From assembly GCA_965221295.1 (NCBI GenBank), contig OZ244879.1, forward strand, positions 3,286,001-3,350,000: 64,000 nt of DNA. Reading direction: 5' to 3'. The stretch comes from Bin87 sp965221295. Lineage in GTDB: Bacteria; Chloroflexota; Dehalococcoidia; Lucifugimonadales; UBA3495. Both the position numbers and the translations under genes were made by a program. Below, piece by piece: positions 25,176-34,503 of this stretch. Below the pieces are notes generated by a model. It ran no database searches and was not told where the DNA came from. It saw nothing but the letters and a program-made list of their open reading frames with translations. Within the stretch, counting starts at the first letter, position 1, and each line of letters begins with the position of its first letter.

Positions 25176-28085
25176 TCACTCCTCATACCGCACGTTTCGC
25201 GGCCGGGCCTTGCCACCGTGAACGGATGGTTCGGCGCACCACTTGGCGGCCAGGCGACGCACCGCGCGGTACACGTCATCTTCGAAGCCCAGCAGGTCGC
25301 AGACGACGCGACGGTCCAGCAGGGCGCGGTTGGGGTCGGCGTCGGCCAAATAGGCGGGTTGCAACTCCAGGTCTCGGAACTCGTCGAAGATGGTCTCGGC
25401 AGTGGCAAGCTGGTCATCCGTGAGAGTACGGAAGTCAAGCACGGGTAGGGTTTCGGCGGAGCGGATGGTCATGCTCGCTTTGCTGGACTGTTGGCGGCTG
25501 GAATGCCACCAATGCGATAGCAAACCCAACGTGCTGTTGCCCCAGATTGAGAAGGCATAGTCAAACCGTGAGTCTTCGAAGGACACGTTGGGCCATACTC
25601 GACCGCCTGCTGATGGTTGGTTCGTAAAGGCTACAGAGAGCGCTTGAGACCCGAAAGTGAAATCACGGTTCAAATGGGCGCGGCTGACTGTGGCCCAAAC
25701 TTCGGCAGCCCTGACCTCCATGCCAGGCCTAACTTGCAACGACTGGTCCGGAGCGCAGACCATCCGCGTTTCGCGAGGGGCGTGATGATTCCACAACGCC
25801 GGATAAGATGCCGTTGGGCTGGCTGCAACCCGGGTAAAAGGCCCGTTGTGGGCGTCGCTGATGTAGAGCTGAGAATCGAGGCCGCGCTGCCCAACATCAC
25901 TCAGTGGAGCGACGGGCAACGTCAGGCCTTCTAATCGAGTCGGCAACCATAGTTGGCCGTCCGAAAGAGCGTGGGCTACTTGGGCTAGGGTCGCGTCAGT
26001 CAGTCTCGCCGCGCCCCATCCGTTCTCATATCCGTCAATTGGAGCGTCCAATATTTCGCCATCCACCGTTGCGGCGTCGCCGCATTGAACGAAAATTCCT
26101 CCGTAGGGGCCGTCTTCCAAACGCCGTACCTCAGTCGCGTTTTGAATGGCGTCGGCGACTTCCCTGGCTTCGAGGAAACTCTGCGGCCGACGTCGAAGCG
26201 AAACGAACTGCGCCCGGCCAGTGGGCGTATCGCTTTCCAATTTGCGGCGGGCGACCACCAAACATTCGGCAATGCCCGTATCCGACGAGAAGGACATGTC
26301 ATCGCCCTCAGCCGCGATGCTGACGATGGTAACGTCAACGTAATGCGTGGCGATCATCTGCCGGAACTTCGCCCAGGATGCGCCGTTGATGGCGGTAAAG
26401 GGCAACACCAGCGCCAGTACGCCGCCCGGTCGCAGTTTCTTGTCCGCGATGGCAGCGAACGCGGAACCCAGGCCGGCGTGGCCATGATAGTAGGAGTTCC
26501 GCGCCAGGCGAATCAGGCGGGCCGACATATCGTCCTGGTCTGCGACCGACGCGCCGAAGGCGGCAAAGGCGGCATTTTGCACGTTGCCGGCAGCGTCTCG
26601 GTGCTTGGTGTTGCTGGTGAACGGCGGGTTCATTATCACCAGGTCAAAGCCCTGGTCTGGCATGTCCGCTATGATCTGCGCCGCCGTTTCCTCGCCGACG
26701 CTGCCGGTGCGCCGCGCCGGGTCGCTGGTGTTGAACAGCGTCAACGCCGCAGAGGATTGAAGCAATTCCAACGAGCCAATGGCAACGCTGCCATCCCGTT
26801 GCCGCCCATAGGCCAGGGTATAGAGTCGCGAGTTATCAAACTGGACCGACGGCGCAATTCCTGAAAGGGTGGACCCGGTGATGTGAATGGCCGATGGCAT
26901 TACGTCGCAGCCGTAAAGCGTTTCTTCCAGCATCGTCGGATGCAACGCGGAGGGGTCTCCGCCGGTGCGTTCGTGGCGCGCGGCGATCTGCTGATACGCC
27001 GCCGACAGCAGAGCCCCCGTGCCGCAGGCGAAGTCGCCGACCCGCAAGGCGCCGATGCTTTCGCTACTGGACCAGTCAACCCCGCGCATTTTGCCGACAG
27101 CGAGCCTGGCCAAAAACGCCGCCGACGCCGGCAAGGTATAGAAGGTGGCCAGGTACTTGCGGTCAGCGATCAATCGTTGGAAGATGCGCCCGGTCAGGTC
27201 GTGGGCGATGCTGGCGCCGGCGCGGGATACTTCAAGGGCGGTATCCCGCAAAATTTCCAGTACCATTGCTCCCGGGCCAGAGGGAATATGTTCCAATATG
27301 TCCTTGGCGATGGAAAAAATCGCCCAGTAGTTGACCCTGAGAATTTCCCCCCACGCATCCAGCGTGTCTCCAAATGGGTTGCTCACATCCGGGCCGCAAA
27401 CCAGGCGCAGTGGCTTGATGCCGTGGAACCCGGACAGCCGCTCGTGAAAAATCAGGGCGTTGGCGACGATGGCGCAGGCCATGCGCCGGGTTTGGGGAAC
27501 ATCCGGCATCCCGAGCAAACTCGCGATGCTGGGCATGGTGTCCGGCCGCAGTTGATGCATCTGGTTGAGAACCGTCACGCCCCGCTCGATGCCCTGCTCC
27601 AGTTGCGCGGCCGCCAGGTTAACGGCGTTTTGGGGGATGGATACCAAACTGACCAGATCAGCCAGATCTGTTACCGAGCCTTGCAGCCAGCCCGTTTCGG
27701 GGAAGCGGCCGCCATCCTGGTACAGTACGGCGTAGGAAAGGCGGGCCTCGCATAGGGCGGAGCGAAGGTCGTCGGCAAAACGCACCGAATCGGGGTAGCG
27801 CAGCGCGATGGCGGCCTCGATTGGGTGCGCTTCGCCCACCACGGGCAGTCCGAGGCGTCCGGCGGCGTCGCCCTCGGCCGTCCCCAGGGCTTCGTATTGC
27901 GCTTCCACCACCACTGGAGCTCGGTCGGGCGCGGTGATGAGGTTGTCAAGCTGAAGGCCAGGCTGGCCGTCAATCAACTGCGTGTTCTCAGAGCGCGCCA
28001 GGCAGCCGAAGAGCATCCCGCTTAGCAGGTTGCCCAACTCGGCATTGACTCTGGGTTCGCTGTGTCTGGGCTGTTGGATGGTCAT
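25176..28085 (-). CDS. N6-adenine DNA methyltransferase, large type IIG/HsdM-like
   Basis: The 969-residue protein has AdoMet motif I GDFACGTGALL at about residues 346-356 and catalytic motif IV DLVIMNPPFTSN at about 478-489, so it is a gamma-class N6-adenine methyltransferase. The N-terminal 200 residues contain LQLDNLITAPDRAPVVVEAQ, which has the D...(E)xQ-like spacing of a PD-(D/E)XK fold and might be a nuclease or nuclease remnant. The C-terminal 300 residues would be target recognition. No separate HsdS or HsdR gene is adjacent. A stand-alone restriction-modification enzyme is the best guess. Downstream genes overlap or follow closely. Confidence 0.85.
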   Translation of the reverse strand: MTIQQPRHSEPRVNAELGNLLSGMLFGCLARSENTQLIDGQPGLQLDNLITAPDRAPVVVEAQYEALGTAEGDAAGRLGLPVVGEAHPIEAAIALRYPDSVRFADDLRSALCEARLSYAVLYQDGGRFPETGWLQGSVTDLADLVSLVSIPQNAVNLAAAQLEQGIERGVTVLNQMHQLRPDTMPSIASLLGMPDVPQTRRMACAIVANALIFHERLSGFHGIKPLRLVCGPDVSNPFGDTLDAWGEILRVNYWAIFSIAKDILEHIPSGPGAMVLEILRDTALEVSRAGASIAHDLTGRIFQRLIADRKYLATFYTLPASAAFLARLAVGKMRGVDWSSSESIGALRVGDFACGTGALLSAAYQQIAARHERTGGDPSALHPTMLEETLYGCDVMPSAIHITGSTLSGIAPSVQFDNSRLYTLAYGRQRDGSVAIGSLELLQSSAALTLFNTSDPARRTGSVGEETAAQIIADMPDQGFDLVIMNPPFTSNTKHRDAAGNVQNAAFAAFGASVADQDDMSARLIRLARNSYYHGHAGLGSAFAAIADKKLRPGGVLALVLPFTAINGASWAKFRQMIATHYVDVTIVSIAAEGDDMSFSSDTGIAECLVVARRKLESDTPTGRAQFVSLRRRPQSFLEAREVADAIQNATEVRRLEDGPYGGIFVQCGDAATVDGEILDAPIDGYENGWGAARLTDATLAQVAHALSDGQLWLPTRLEGLTLPVAPLSDVGQRGLDSQLYISDAHNGPFTRVAASPTASYPALWNHHAPRETRMVCAPDQSLQVRPGMEVRAAEVWATVSRAHLNRDFTFGSQALSVAFTNQPSAGGRVWPNVSFEDSRFDYAFSIWGNSTLGLLSHWWHSSRQQSSKASMTIRSAETLPVLDFRTLTDDQLATAETIFDEFRDLELQPAYLADADPNRALLDRRVVCDLLGFEDDVYRAVRRLAAKWCAEPSVHGGKARPRNVRYEE

Positions 28086-28102
28086 GCCAAGGGTCTGTGG
28101 TC

Positions 28103-28214
28103 AGCCGGGTCAATCGCTAGCCGGGTCGATTCCTGGCCGGGTCGATTCCTAGCCGGGTCGATCACTAGTCGAGTCGTTTGCGGGCCTGATAAATCGCCAG
28201 CCGGCTCAATCGCT
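28103..28214. repeat. 16-bp tandem repeat, 7 in-register copies
   Basis: The unit AGCCGGGTCGATTCCT or close variants fills seven consecutive 16-bp registers; copies 1-4 and 7 are well conserved and copies 5-6 decayed. It lies directly upstream of the methyltransferase start at 28085 (minus strand). Confidence 0.92.
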
Positions 28215-28792
28215 GCCGCCACTAATTCTAACCGATTTTGAACAATCTCCCCACACCGGCGCCCGCTCGTCGCCCGTTCCCAGCATAATTTCCGACGGTA
28301 TCGGCGCCGGCCCCGCCGTGGCCGCCAACCTTGCGATTTCGGTTCCCAGGCCGTTCGCCGCTTCCATGATCCAGGCAAGGCTGGCGCCATGAGACGACGG
28401 ATTCGACAGCGCCGTCAACGGTGACGGCGATTGCGGCTATGGGCGGGGCGAACCCCTACTGGGGCGCCGCGCGTTAGTTCCCTCTGAACGGTCCGCGGAC
28501 GCTACCGCGAGCCGGTTCTGTGCTTGACTTCCCGCGGGTCACGATTGCCGCGCGGCGTTCGCAATTGCCGGATTTTGGGCCGGCGCCGACCGGAGAGTGG
28601 GCCGGCGCCTATGGGTCGCAAAACGCGGCGAGCGCTGGAGATCAAGGTCGCCGGCCGATTCATCGGTCTGGCCTATCATCATCGTTGACGGCGTGATAGA
28701 ATCCTCGCGCAAAACTGGGACGCCCCACGGACTATTGCGGATCGCGGCCCGGCCATGCGACGGATGAATTTTTCGCTTTCTCAGAGGCAAAG
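28215..28792. other. Intergenic region without a recognised gene
   Basis: This is the leader region between the divergent methyltransferase and giant LRR genes. I saw no protein family, RNA gene or complete dispersed element; short GC-rich frames on both strands lack ribosome sites. Confidence 0.5.
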
Positions 28793-31700
28793 ATGCGTAG
28801 GCTGCTCCAAGAATCTCTCGTCGCCCGTCGCCCCCTGGCGATATTCGCCTCGCTGCTGGCTGCCGGCCTGATTCTCCTCATCTCCACCACGGCAACGGCT
28901 CAGCAGACTCCTACGCCTACGCCGCAGCCCACGGCCACGCCGACCCCTGCGGCCACAGCCACGCCCACGCCAGCGGCCACGGCAACGCCTACTCCGAGCT
29001 TGGGCACCGATAAGGCGGCGTTGCAGGCCCTGTACAACGCCACCGACGGCGCCAATTGGCACGTCAACACGGGGTGGGACTTCACCACCACCCCCAGCAA
29101 CTCCTGGCACGGCGTGACCGTCCGCAACGGGCGGGTAACCGAGCTGGATCTGGACAGTCCCAAGACAATTGGCGGCGTCACGCTGTTGGGCAACGGGCTG
29201 GATGGAACTCTGCCGGCGGCGTTGGGCAATCTGGACGCCCTGACCTTACTTCACCTGGGAGACAATAGCCTCACGGGCAGCATCCCCGCCGAACTGGGGA
29301 ACCTGTCCAATCTGCAGTACCTGGAAATTGACGATAACAGCCTGAGCGGCAGCATCCCCGCCGCGCTGGGGAACCTGTCCAAGCTGCAACGCCTGGACCT
29401 TCACTTCAATAGCCTGAGCGGCGGCATCCCCAGCGAACTGGGCAGCTTGGCCGAGCTGCGGTACCTGGATCTTAAGGAAAACAATCTCACCGGCAGCATC
29501 CCCAGCGAACTGGGTGACCTCAGCAAGCTTGAGGAATTGGACCTAAGTGACAATGGGCTGACCGGAGGGATTCCCGCGGAATTGGGCAACCTTTCGCAGT
29601 TGACTGAACTGGATCTCAATTTCAACGCCCTGGACGGCTCGATCCCCGAAGAATTGGGAGACCTTGGTGAACTGACTGTCCTCCTGCTTTATGGCAACAA
29701 CCTCACCGGTTCTATTCCAACGGAACTGGGCGACTTGGCCAAGCTGAAGGGCCTTTACCTTGGGTACAATGATCTGACCGGCTCCATCCCGGTAGAATTG
29801 GGCCAGTTGACGGAGCTAACATTCCTGGCCCTCCCATCAAACGACCTGAGCGGAACGTTGCCGTCGCAACTGGGCAACCTGAGCAAACTGACCCATCTGT
29901 TTTTGCAGGGTTCCGGACTATCCGGCCCGATTCCCGCCACCTTCACCAACTTGACTGCGATGGAAAACATCGTGGTTACCAACACCGGGCTCTGCATCCC
30001 CGCCGGGCAGACTGCCCTGACTTCCTGGTACTCAGGCATCTCCAACCGGCAGCCAAGCGCCATGTCCACCTGCTCGACCACGACACCAACGCCGGCGCCC
30101 ACGGCCACGCCCACGCCAACACCAGCTCCCACGGCTACTCCGGCGCCGACAGCCACACCCACGCCAACGCCTACGGGGAGTCTGGCCACCGACAAGGCGG
30201 CGTTGCAGGCCTTGTACAACGCCACCGATGGCGCCAACTGGCACGACAGCGCCGGGTGGGACTTCACCACCAACCCCAGCAACTCTTGGTTCGGCGTGAC
30301 CGTCAGCGGCGGCCGGGTGACCGAGCTTGACTTGAACTACGTGAAGAACATTGGCGGCGTACCGACGGAAGGCAACGGTCTGGATGGCGCGCTACCGTCG
30401 TCGATGGGAACACTCAGCGCCCTGACCGAACTCGACCTGGCCGGCAACAGCCTCAGCGGCAGCATTCCCAGCGAGTTGGGAGACCTCAGCAACCTCACTG
30501 AGCTGATACTTGACGGAAACGACCTGACCGGCGCGATTCCCGAGGAATTGGGAGATCTCGCCAAATTGGAGCAGCTCAACCTCGCTTTCAACGCTTTGAC
30601 CGGCTCCATCCCTGAAGAGCTGGCGGACCTCAGCGAGTTGGAAATCCTCCTGCTCTACGGCAACCAGCTGACCGGTTCCATTCCACCAGAGCTGGGCGAC
30701 CTGGCCAAATTGAGGCATCTCTTCATCGGTTACAACGACCTGAGTGGAACCATTCCAAAGGAACTGGGCAACCTGACAGAACTGACCTATCTGGGATTGC
30801 CTTCGATTGACATATCTGGAACCTTCCCGCCGGAACTGGGCAACCTGACCAAGCTAGGCTCTTTGTACGTGCAGACCACCCAACTCTCTGGCCCGATTCC
30901 TGCCACGTTTACCAACCTGACGGCCCTCGCCAACTTGGTAATAACCGAAACAGACATCTGCATTTCCGCCGGCGATACGGCCCTGACAACCTGGTACGCT
31001 GGCATCACAAACGCTCGGCCAAGTACGGCGCCCACCTGCGCAAGCACGACACCCACACCCACGCCGGTCCCGACAGCGACACCGGCTCCCACAGCCACAC
31101 CCACGCCGGCTCCCACGGCCACACCGACGCCGACCCCTACCGCCACTCCGCAACCTACCGCCACGGCTACTCCAGCGCCGACGGCTACGCCAACGCCGGC
31201 TCCCACGGCCACGCCTACTCCGGCTCCTACAGCCACGCCGACGCCGACGCCAGCGCCCACAGCCACGCCTACTCCGGCTCCTACGGCAACGCCAACGCCG
31301 GCGCCTACGGCTACACCAACGCCGACAGCCACGCCCTTGCCGGGCCTGCCCACGGACAAGGCAGCGTTGCAGGCCCTGTACAACGCCACCGACGGCGATA
31401 ACTGGCACGACAACACAGGGTGGGACTTCACCACCGACCCAAGTTCGTCTTGGGAGGGGGTGACGGTCACTGACGGGCGGGTAACGAGATTGCAATTGGT
31501 CAACAACAATCTTAAAGGCTCGCTCCCGGCTGAGTTGGGGGACTTGTCGGAGCTTACCTACCTGCAGATCAGTGACCATCAAGAAACCTTGACAGGCGCG
31601 ATCCCCTCAGAGTTAGGCAAGCTTGCCAAACTAACGCAACTGCGTCTGAATCACAACAGGTTGAGTGGGTCTATTCCGACACGTTTGGGTGGCCTTTCAA

Positions 31701-34129
31701 AACTGACCCGCCTATACCTGCATTCCAACTTGAGCCTGAGCGGAACGATTCCGCCGGAGTTGGGCGACCTTTCGGAACTACAGCTTCTGTACTTGAACTC
31801 GAACAATTTGGACGGGCAGATACCTGTAGAATTGGGAAACCTTTCGAATTTGGAGAGGCTTTATCTTTACGGTAATGACTTGCGCGGATCGATCCCCGGT
31901 GAGCTAGGCAGTATCTCGCAGCTGCAATGGCTGTCTGTTGCCCGAAACCAACTCTCGGGAAAGTTGCCGTCGGAACTGGGTGGACTGACCAAGATTGCCC
32001 GACTCCATGTGTACGGTAACGAGCTCTATGGCCCCATCCCTTCCTCGTTCACCAATATGGTTAGTCTTTATGACTTCCGAGGATATGAAAACGACTTTTG
32101 TATTCTCGCCAGGGACACCGAGGTCGCCGCTTGGTATGGCAACATACAACAGAGGAATCCGGGCAGCCTCCGTGCCTGTGATCCTCCCACCGCGCCCACC
32201 GGCTTCACTGCCTCGCTCAGCGCCGGTGGCAGTGGGGCGGATCTATCTTGGACCGACCCACAGGATGCGGACATCACCGGTTGGCAGTACCGTCATAAGG
32301 AGGGCAGTGGCGAGTACGGAGACTGGACAAACATCGCCGGCAGCGATGCCACAACCACCTCTCACAGCGTTCCCGACCTGTCCGCAGGGGAGACCCACAC
32401 CTTCCAAGTGCGAGCCATCAGCGACGAAGGAGGAAGCGCCGCCTCGGAGGAGGCAAGCGTGACTACTCCACCGCCCACGGCCACGCCAACGCCAGCGCCT
32501 ACGGCCACACCGGCGCCTACCGCGACGCCGGAACCGACGGCTACCCCGCAACCGACGGCTACGCCTACGGCAACGCCGGCTCCGACAGCCACGCCAACGC
32601 CGGGACTGGCCACGGACAAGGCGGCGCTGCAGGACCTGTACAACGCCACCGGCGGCGACAACTGGCACAACAACTCCGGCTGGGACTTCACCACCGACCC
32701 CAGCAACTCCTGGTTCGGCGTCACCGTCGAAAACGGCCGGGTTACCAGGTTGCTCCTTCATGCCAACAACCTGACCGGTCAGATACCGTCGAAACTGGGC
32801 GACCTCGCCAATCTCACTGAATTGCACCTTTACTACAACAATCTGAGCGGTTCGATCCCGGCGGAACTGGGCGACCTCGCCAATCTCACTGAATTGCGCC
32901 TTTACGGCAACAAGCTGAGCGGTTCCATCCCCGCGGAACTGGGCGACCTCTCCAATCTCACTGTCTTCTGGCTTAACGGCAACGACCTGGACGGCTCGAT
33001 TCCGGAGGAATTGGGCGACCTCTCCAATCTCACTGAATTGCGACTTAGCGGCAACGACCTGAGCGGTTCTATCCCGGCGGAACTGGGCGACCTCTCCAAT
33101 CTTGTCCGCTTGTCCCTCAACCACAACGACCTGAGCGGGTCGATACCAGCGGAACTGGGCGACCTCTCCAATCTCGTTCACCTGTACCTTAACAGCAACG
33201 ACCTGAGCGGTTCGATTCCGGCGGGACTGGGGAATTTGTCCAAGCTGGAATCTCTGTACGTGCATGACACCCAACTCTCCGGCCCGATTCCTGCCACGTT
33301 TACCAACCTGACGGCCCTCACCGGCTTCACAATACTCGAAACAGACATCTGCATTTCCGCCGGTGATACGGCCCTAACCACCTGGTACGCTGGCATTACG
33401 AATGCTCAGCCAAGTACGGCGCCCACCTGCGAACCCGCCAAGCCGGAGGGATTCACCGCCACGCCGCAGGACGGCAGCGTCCGGTTGGAGTGGCAGGCCG
33501 ACGACCGGGCCGATGAGTGGCATTACCGGTTCCGCGCCTGGGACGGCAGTTTTGGCGACTGGCAGTCCATCGCGGGCAGCGACGGCGACACCACCCAGTT
33601 CGTGGTCACGGGCCTGACCAACGGTACCGAGTACGAGTTCCAGGTCAGGGCCAGCAACTCCGCAGGAAACGGCCCCGACTCCGACGTGGAGTACGCCAGA
33701 CCCGCCGGCCCCGGAGAACCGGAGGCGCCAGGGATCACCGGCGTGGTGGCCGGAAGCAGCCCGGGCAGCCTCGCCATCACTTGGACTTGGACGGGAACCT
33801 CCTGCTACATAACGGGAACATCGGCCGGTTACGAAGTCCAATACAAGAAGGCGTCGGTGTCCGCGTGGCGCGGCGCCTGGGAGGTGGATGAAGGCGCCCT
33901 GGCCAACAACGCGGACAGCGGAGCCTACGAGGGGTTCGAGGACTACGGCGAGAGCCAGACTGTGACCGATACCTTCACCATCGACGCCTCGGCGGGACAC
34001 GGAGCCTGGGGCCAGGTGGGGGTGACGCTGGACCCGGTGGTGTACGACGTGCGGGTGCTGGTGTACAGCCCCGGCTGTTCCAACCCGTGGAGCGAGGCCG
34101 CCACATCCAGCGGAACCCCAGCGAATTAG
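28793..34129 (+). CDS. Giant secreted LRR/fibronectin type III protein with Thr-Pro linkers
   Basis: The 1778-residue protein has a long signal peptide (hydrophobic FASLLAAGLILLISTTATA, cut near residue 36). Four leucine-rich blocks start at about residues 70, 463, 854 and 1272; each opens with the cap TDKAALQ-LYNAT and GWDFTT, followed by repeats of the plant-like form LTGSIPAELGNLSNL. Blocks are separated by linkers of repeated ATPTPAPT. Fibronectin type III domains lie at about 1132-1226 and 1546-1640, with a further beta domain to the end. No LPxTG or membrane anchor is present. The protein is probably exported for adhesion or binding. A hairpin follows at 34187. No catalytic domain was seen. 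Confidence 0.93.
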   Translation: MRRLLQESLVARRPLAIFASLLAAGLILLISTTATAQQTPTPTPQPTATPTPAATATPTPAATATPTPSLGTDKAALQALYNATDGANWHVNTGWDFTTTPSNSWHGVTVRNGRVTELDLDSPKTIGGVTLLGNGLDGTLPAALGNLDALTLLHLGDNSLTGSIPAELGNLSNLQYLEIDDNSLSGSIPAALGNLSKLQRLDLHFNSLSGGIPSELGSLAELRYLDLKENNLTGSIPSELGDLSKLEELDLSDNGLTGGIPAELGNLSQLTELDLNFNALDGSIPEELGDLGELTVLLLYGNNLTGSIPTELGDLAKLKGLYLGYNDLTGSIPVELGQLTELTFLALPSNDLSGTLPSQLGNLSKLTHLFLQGSGLSGPIPATFTNLTAMENIVVTNTGLCIPAGQTALTSWYSGISNRQPSAMSTCSTTTPTPAPTATPTPTPAPTATPAPTATPTPTPTGSLATDKAALQALYNATDGANWHDSAGWDFTTNPSNSWFGVTVSGGRVTELDLNYVKNIGGVPTEGNGLDGALPSSMGTLSALTELDLAGNSLSGSIPSELGDLSNLTELILDGNDLTGAIPEELGDLAKLEQLNLAFNALTGSIPEELADLSELEILLLYGNQLTGSIPPELGDLAKLRHLFIGYNDLSGTIPKELGNLTELTYLGLPSIDISGTFPPELGNLTKLGSLYVQTTQLSGPIPATFTNLTALANLVITETDICISAGDTALTTWYAGITNARPSTAPTCASTTPTPTPVPTATPAPTATPTPAPTATPTPTPTATPQPTATATPAPTATPTPAPTATPTPAPTATPTPTPAPTATPTPAPTATPTPAPTATPTPTATPLPGLPTDKAALQALYNATDGDNWHDNTGWDFTTDPSSSWEGVTVTDGRVTRLQLVNNNLKGSLPAELGDLSELTYLQISDHQETLTGAIPSELGKLAKLTQLRLNHNRLSGSIPTRLGGLSKLTRLYLHSNLSLSGTIPPELGDLSELQLLYLNSNNLDGQIPVELGNLSNLERLYLYGNDLRGSIPGELGSISQLQWLSVARNQLSGKLPSELGGLTKIARLHVYGNELYGPIPSSFTNMVSLYDFRGYENDFCILARDTEVAAWYGNIQQRNPGSLRACDPPTAPTGFTASLSAGGSGADLSWTDPQDADITGWQYRHKEGSGEYGDWTNIAGSDATTTSHSVPDLSAGETHTFQVRAISDEGGSAASEEASVTTPPPTATPTPAPTATPAPTATPEPTATPQPTATPTATPAPTATPTPGLATDKAALQDLYNATGGDNWHNNSGWDFTTDPSNSWFGVTVENGRVTRLLLHANNLTGQIPSKLGDLANLTELHLYYNNLSGSIPAELGDLANLTELRLYGNKLSGSIPAELGDLSNLTVFWLNGNDLDGSIPEELGDLSNLTELRLSGNDLSGSIPAELGDLSNLVRLSLNHNDLSGSIPAELGDLSNLVHLYLNSNDLSGSIPAGLGNLSKLESLYVHDTQLSGPIPATFTNLTALTGFTILETDICISAGDTALTTWYAGITNAQPSTAPTCEPAKPEGFTATPQDGSVRLEWQADDRADEWHYRFRAWDGSFGDWQSIAGSDGDTTQFVVTGLTNGTEYEFQVRASNSAGNGPDSDVEYARPAGPGEPEAPGITGVVAGSSPGSLAITWTWTGTSCYITGTSAGYEVQYKKASVSAWRGAWEVDEGALANNADSGAYEGFEDYGESQTVTDTFTIDASAGHGAWGQVGVTLDPVVYDVRVLVYSPGCSNPWSEAATSSGTPAN

Positions 34130-34186
34130 TTGGAGTAGGTCGCGAAGCGAGTGAGCGCAGGAACAGCCCGGGGCGCTCACAGAGCC

Positions 34187-34226
34187 AATAGGGGAAGGCC
34201 GTCCAAATTGGTGGCCCTCCCCTATT
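34187..34226 (+). terminator. Hairpin after the giant LRR gene
   Basis: AATAGGGGAAGGCC pairs with GGCCCTCCCCTATT (14 bp, one mismatch) around a 12-nt loop. Only a weak T-tract follows. The rest of 34130-34503 shows no gene. Confidence 0.5.
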
Positions 34227-34503
34227 ATCCCCCGTTCAGTAGCGAGGTTGGCCAGCGCGGTCAGCAGGTTCCGGAACCGCCGGAACGGTTCACGGTTCAC
34301 TCAAGAATGACGGGGTAAAGGTGAGCGCCATATAGCCATCCTCCTCCGCTCGGGACGCCCCAGGGGGACTCTACTGTGCGAGGAATTCGATTGCCCTTGG
34401 GGAGGCCGAGTTCCGCCTCGCGGTTGCTGGCGCAATGATATAATGCGTTTGGCATTGTCGGCTTCTTCACTTGCGCGCCCACAAATCCTGGAGGATGAGA
34501 GCC

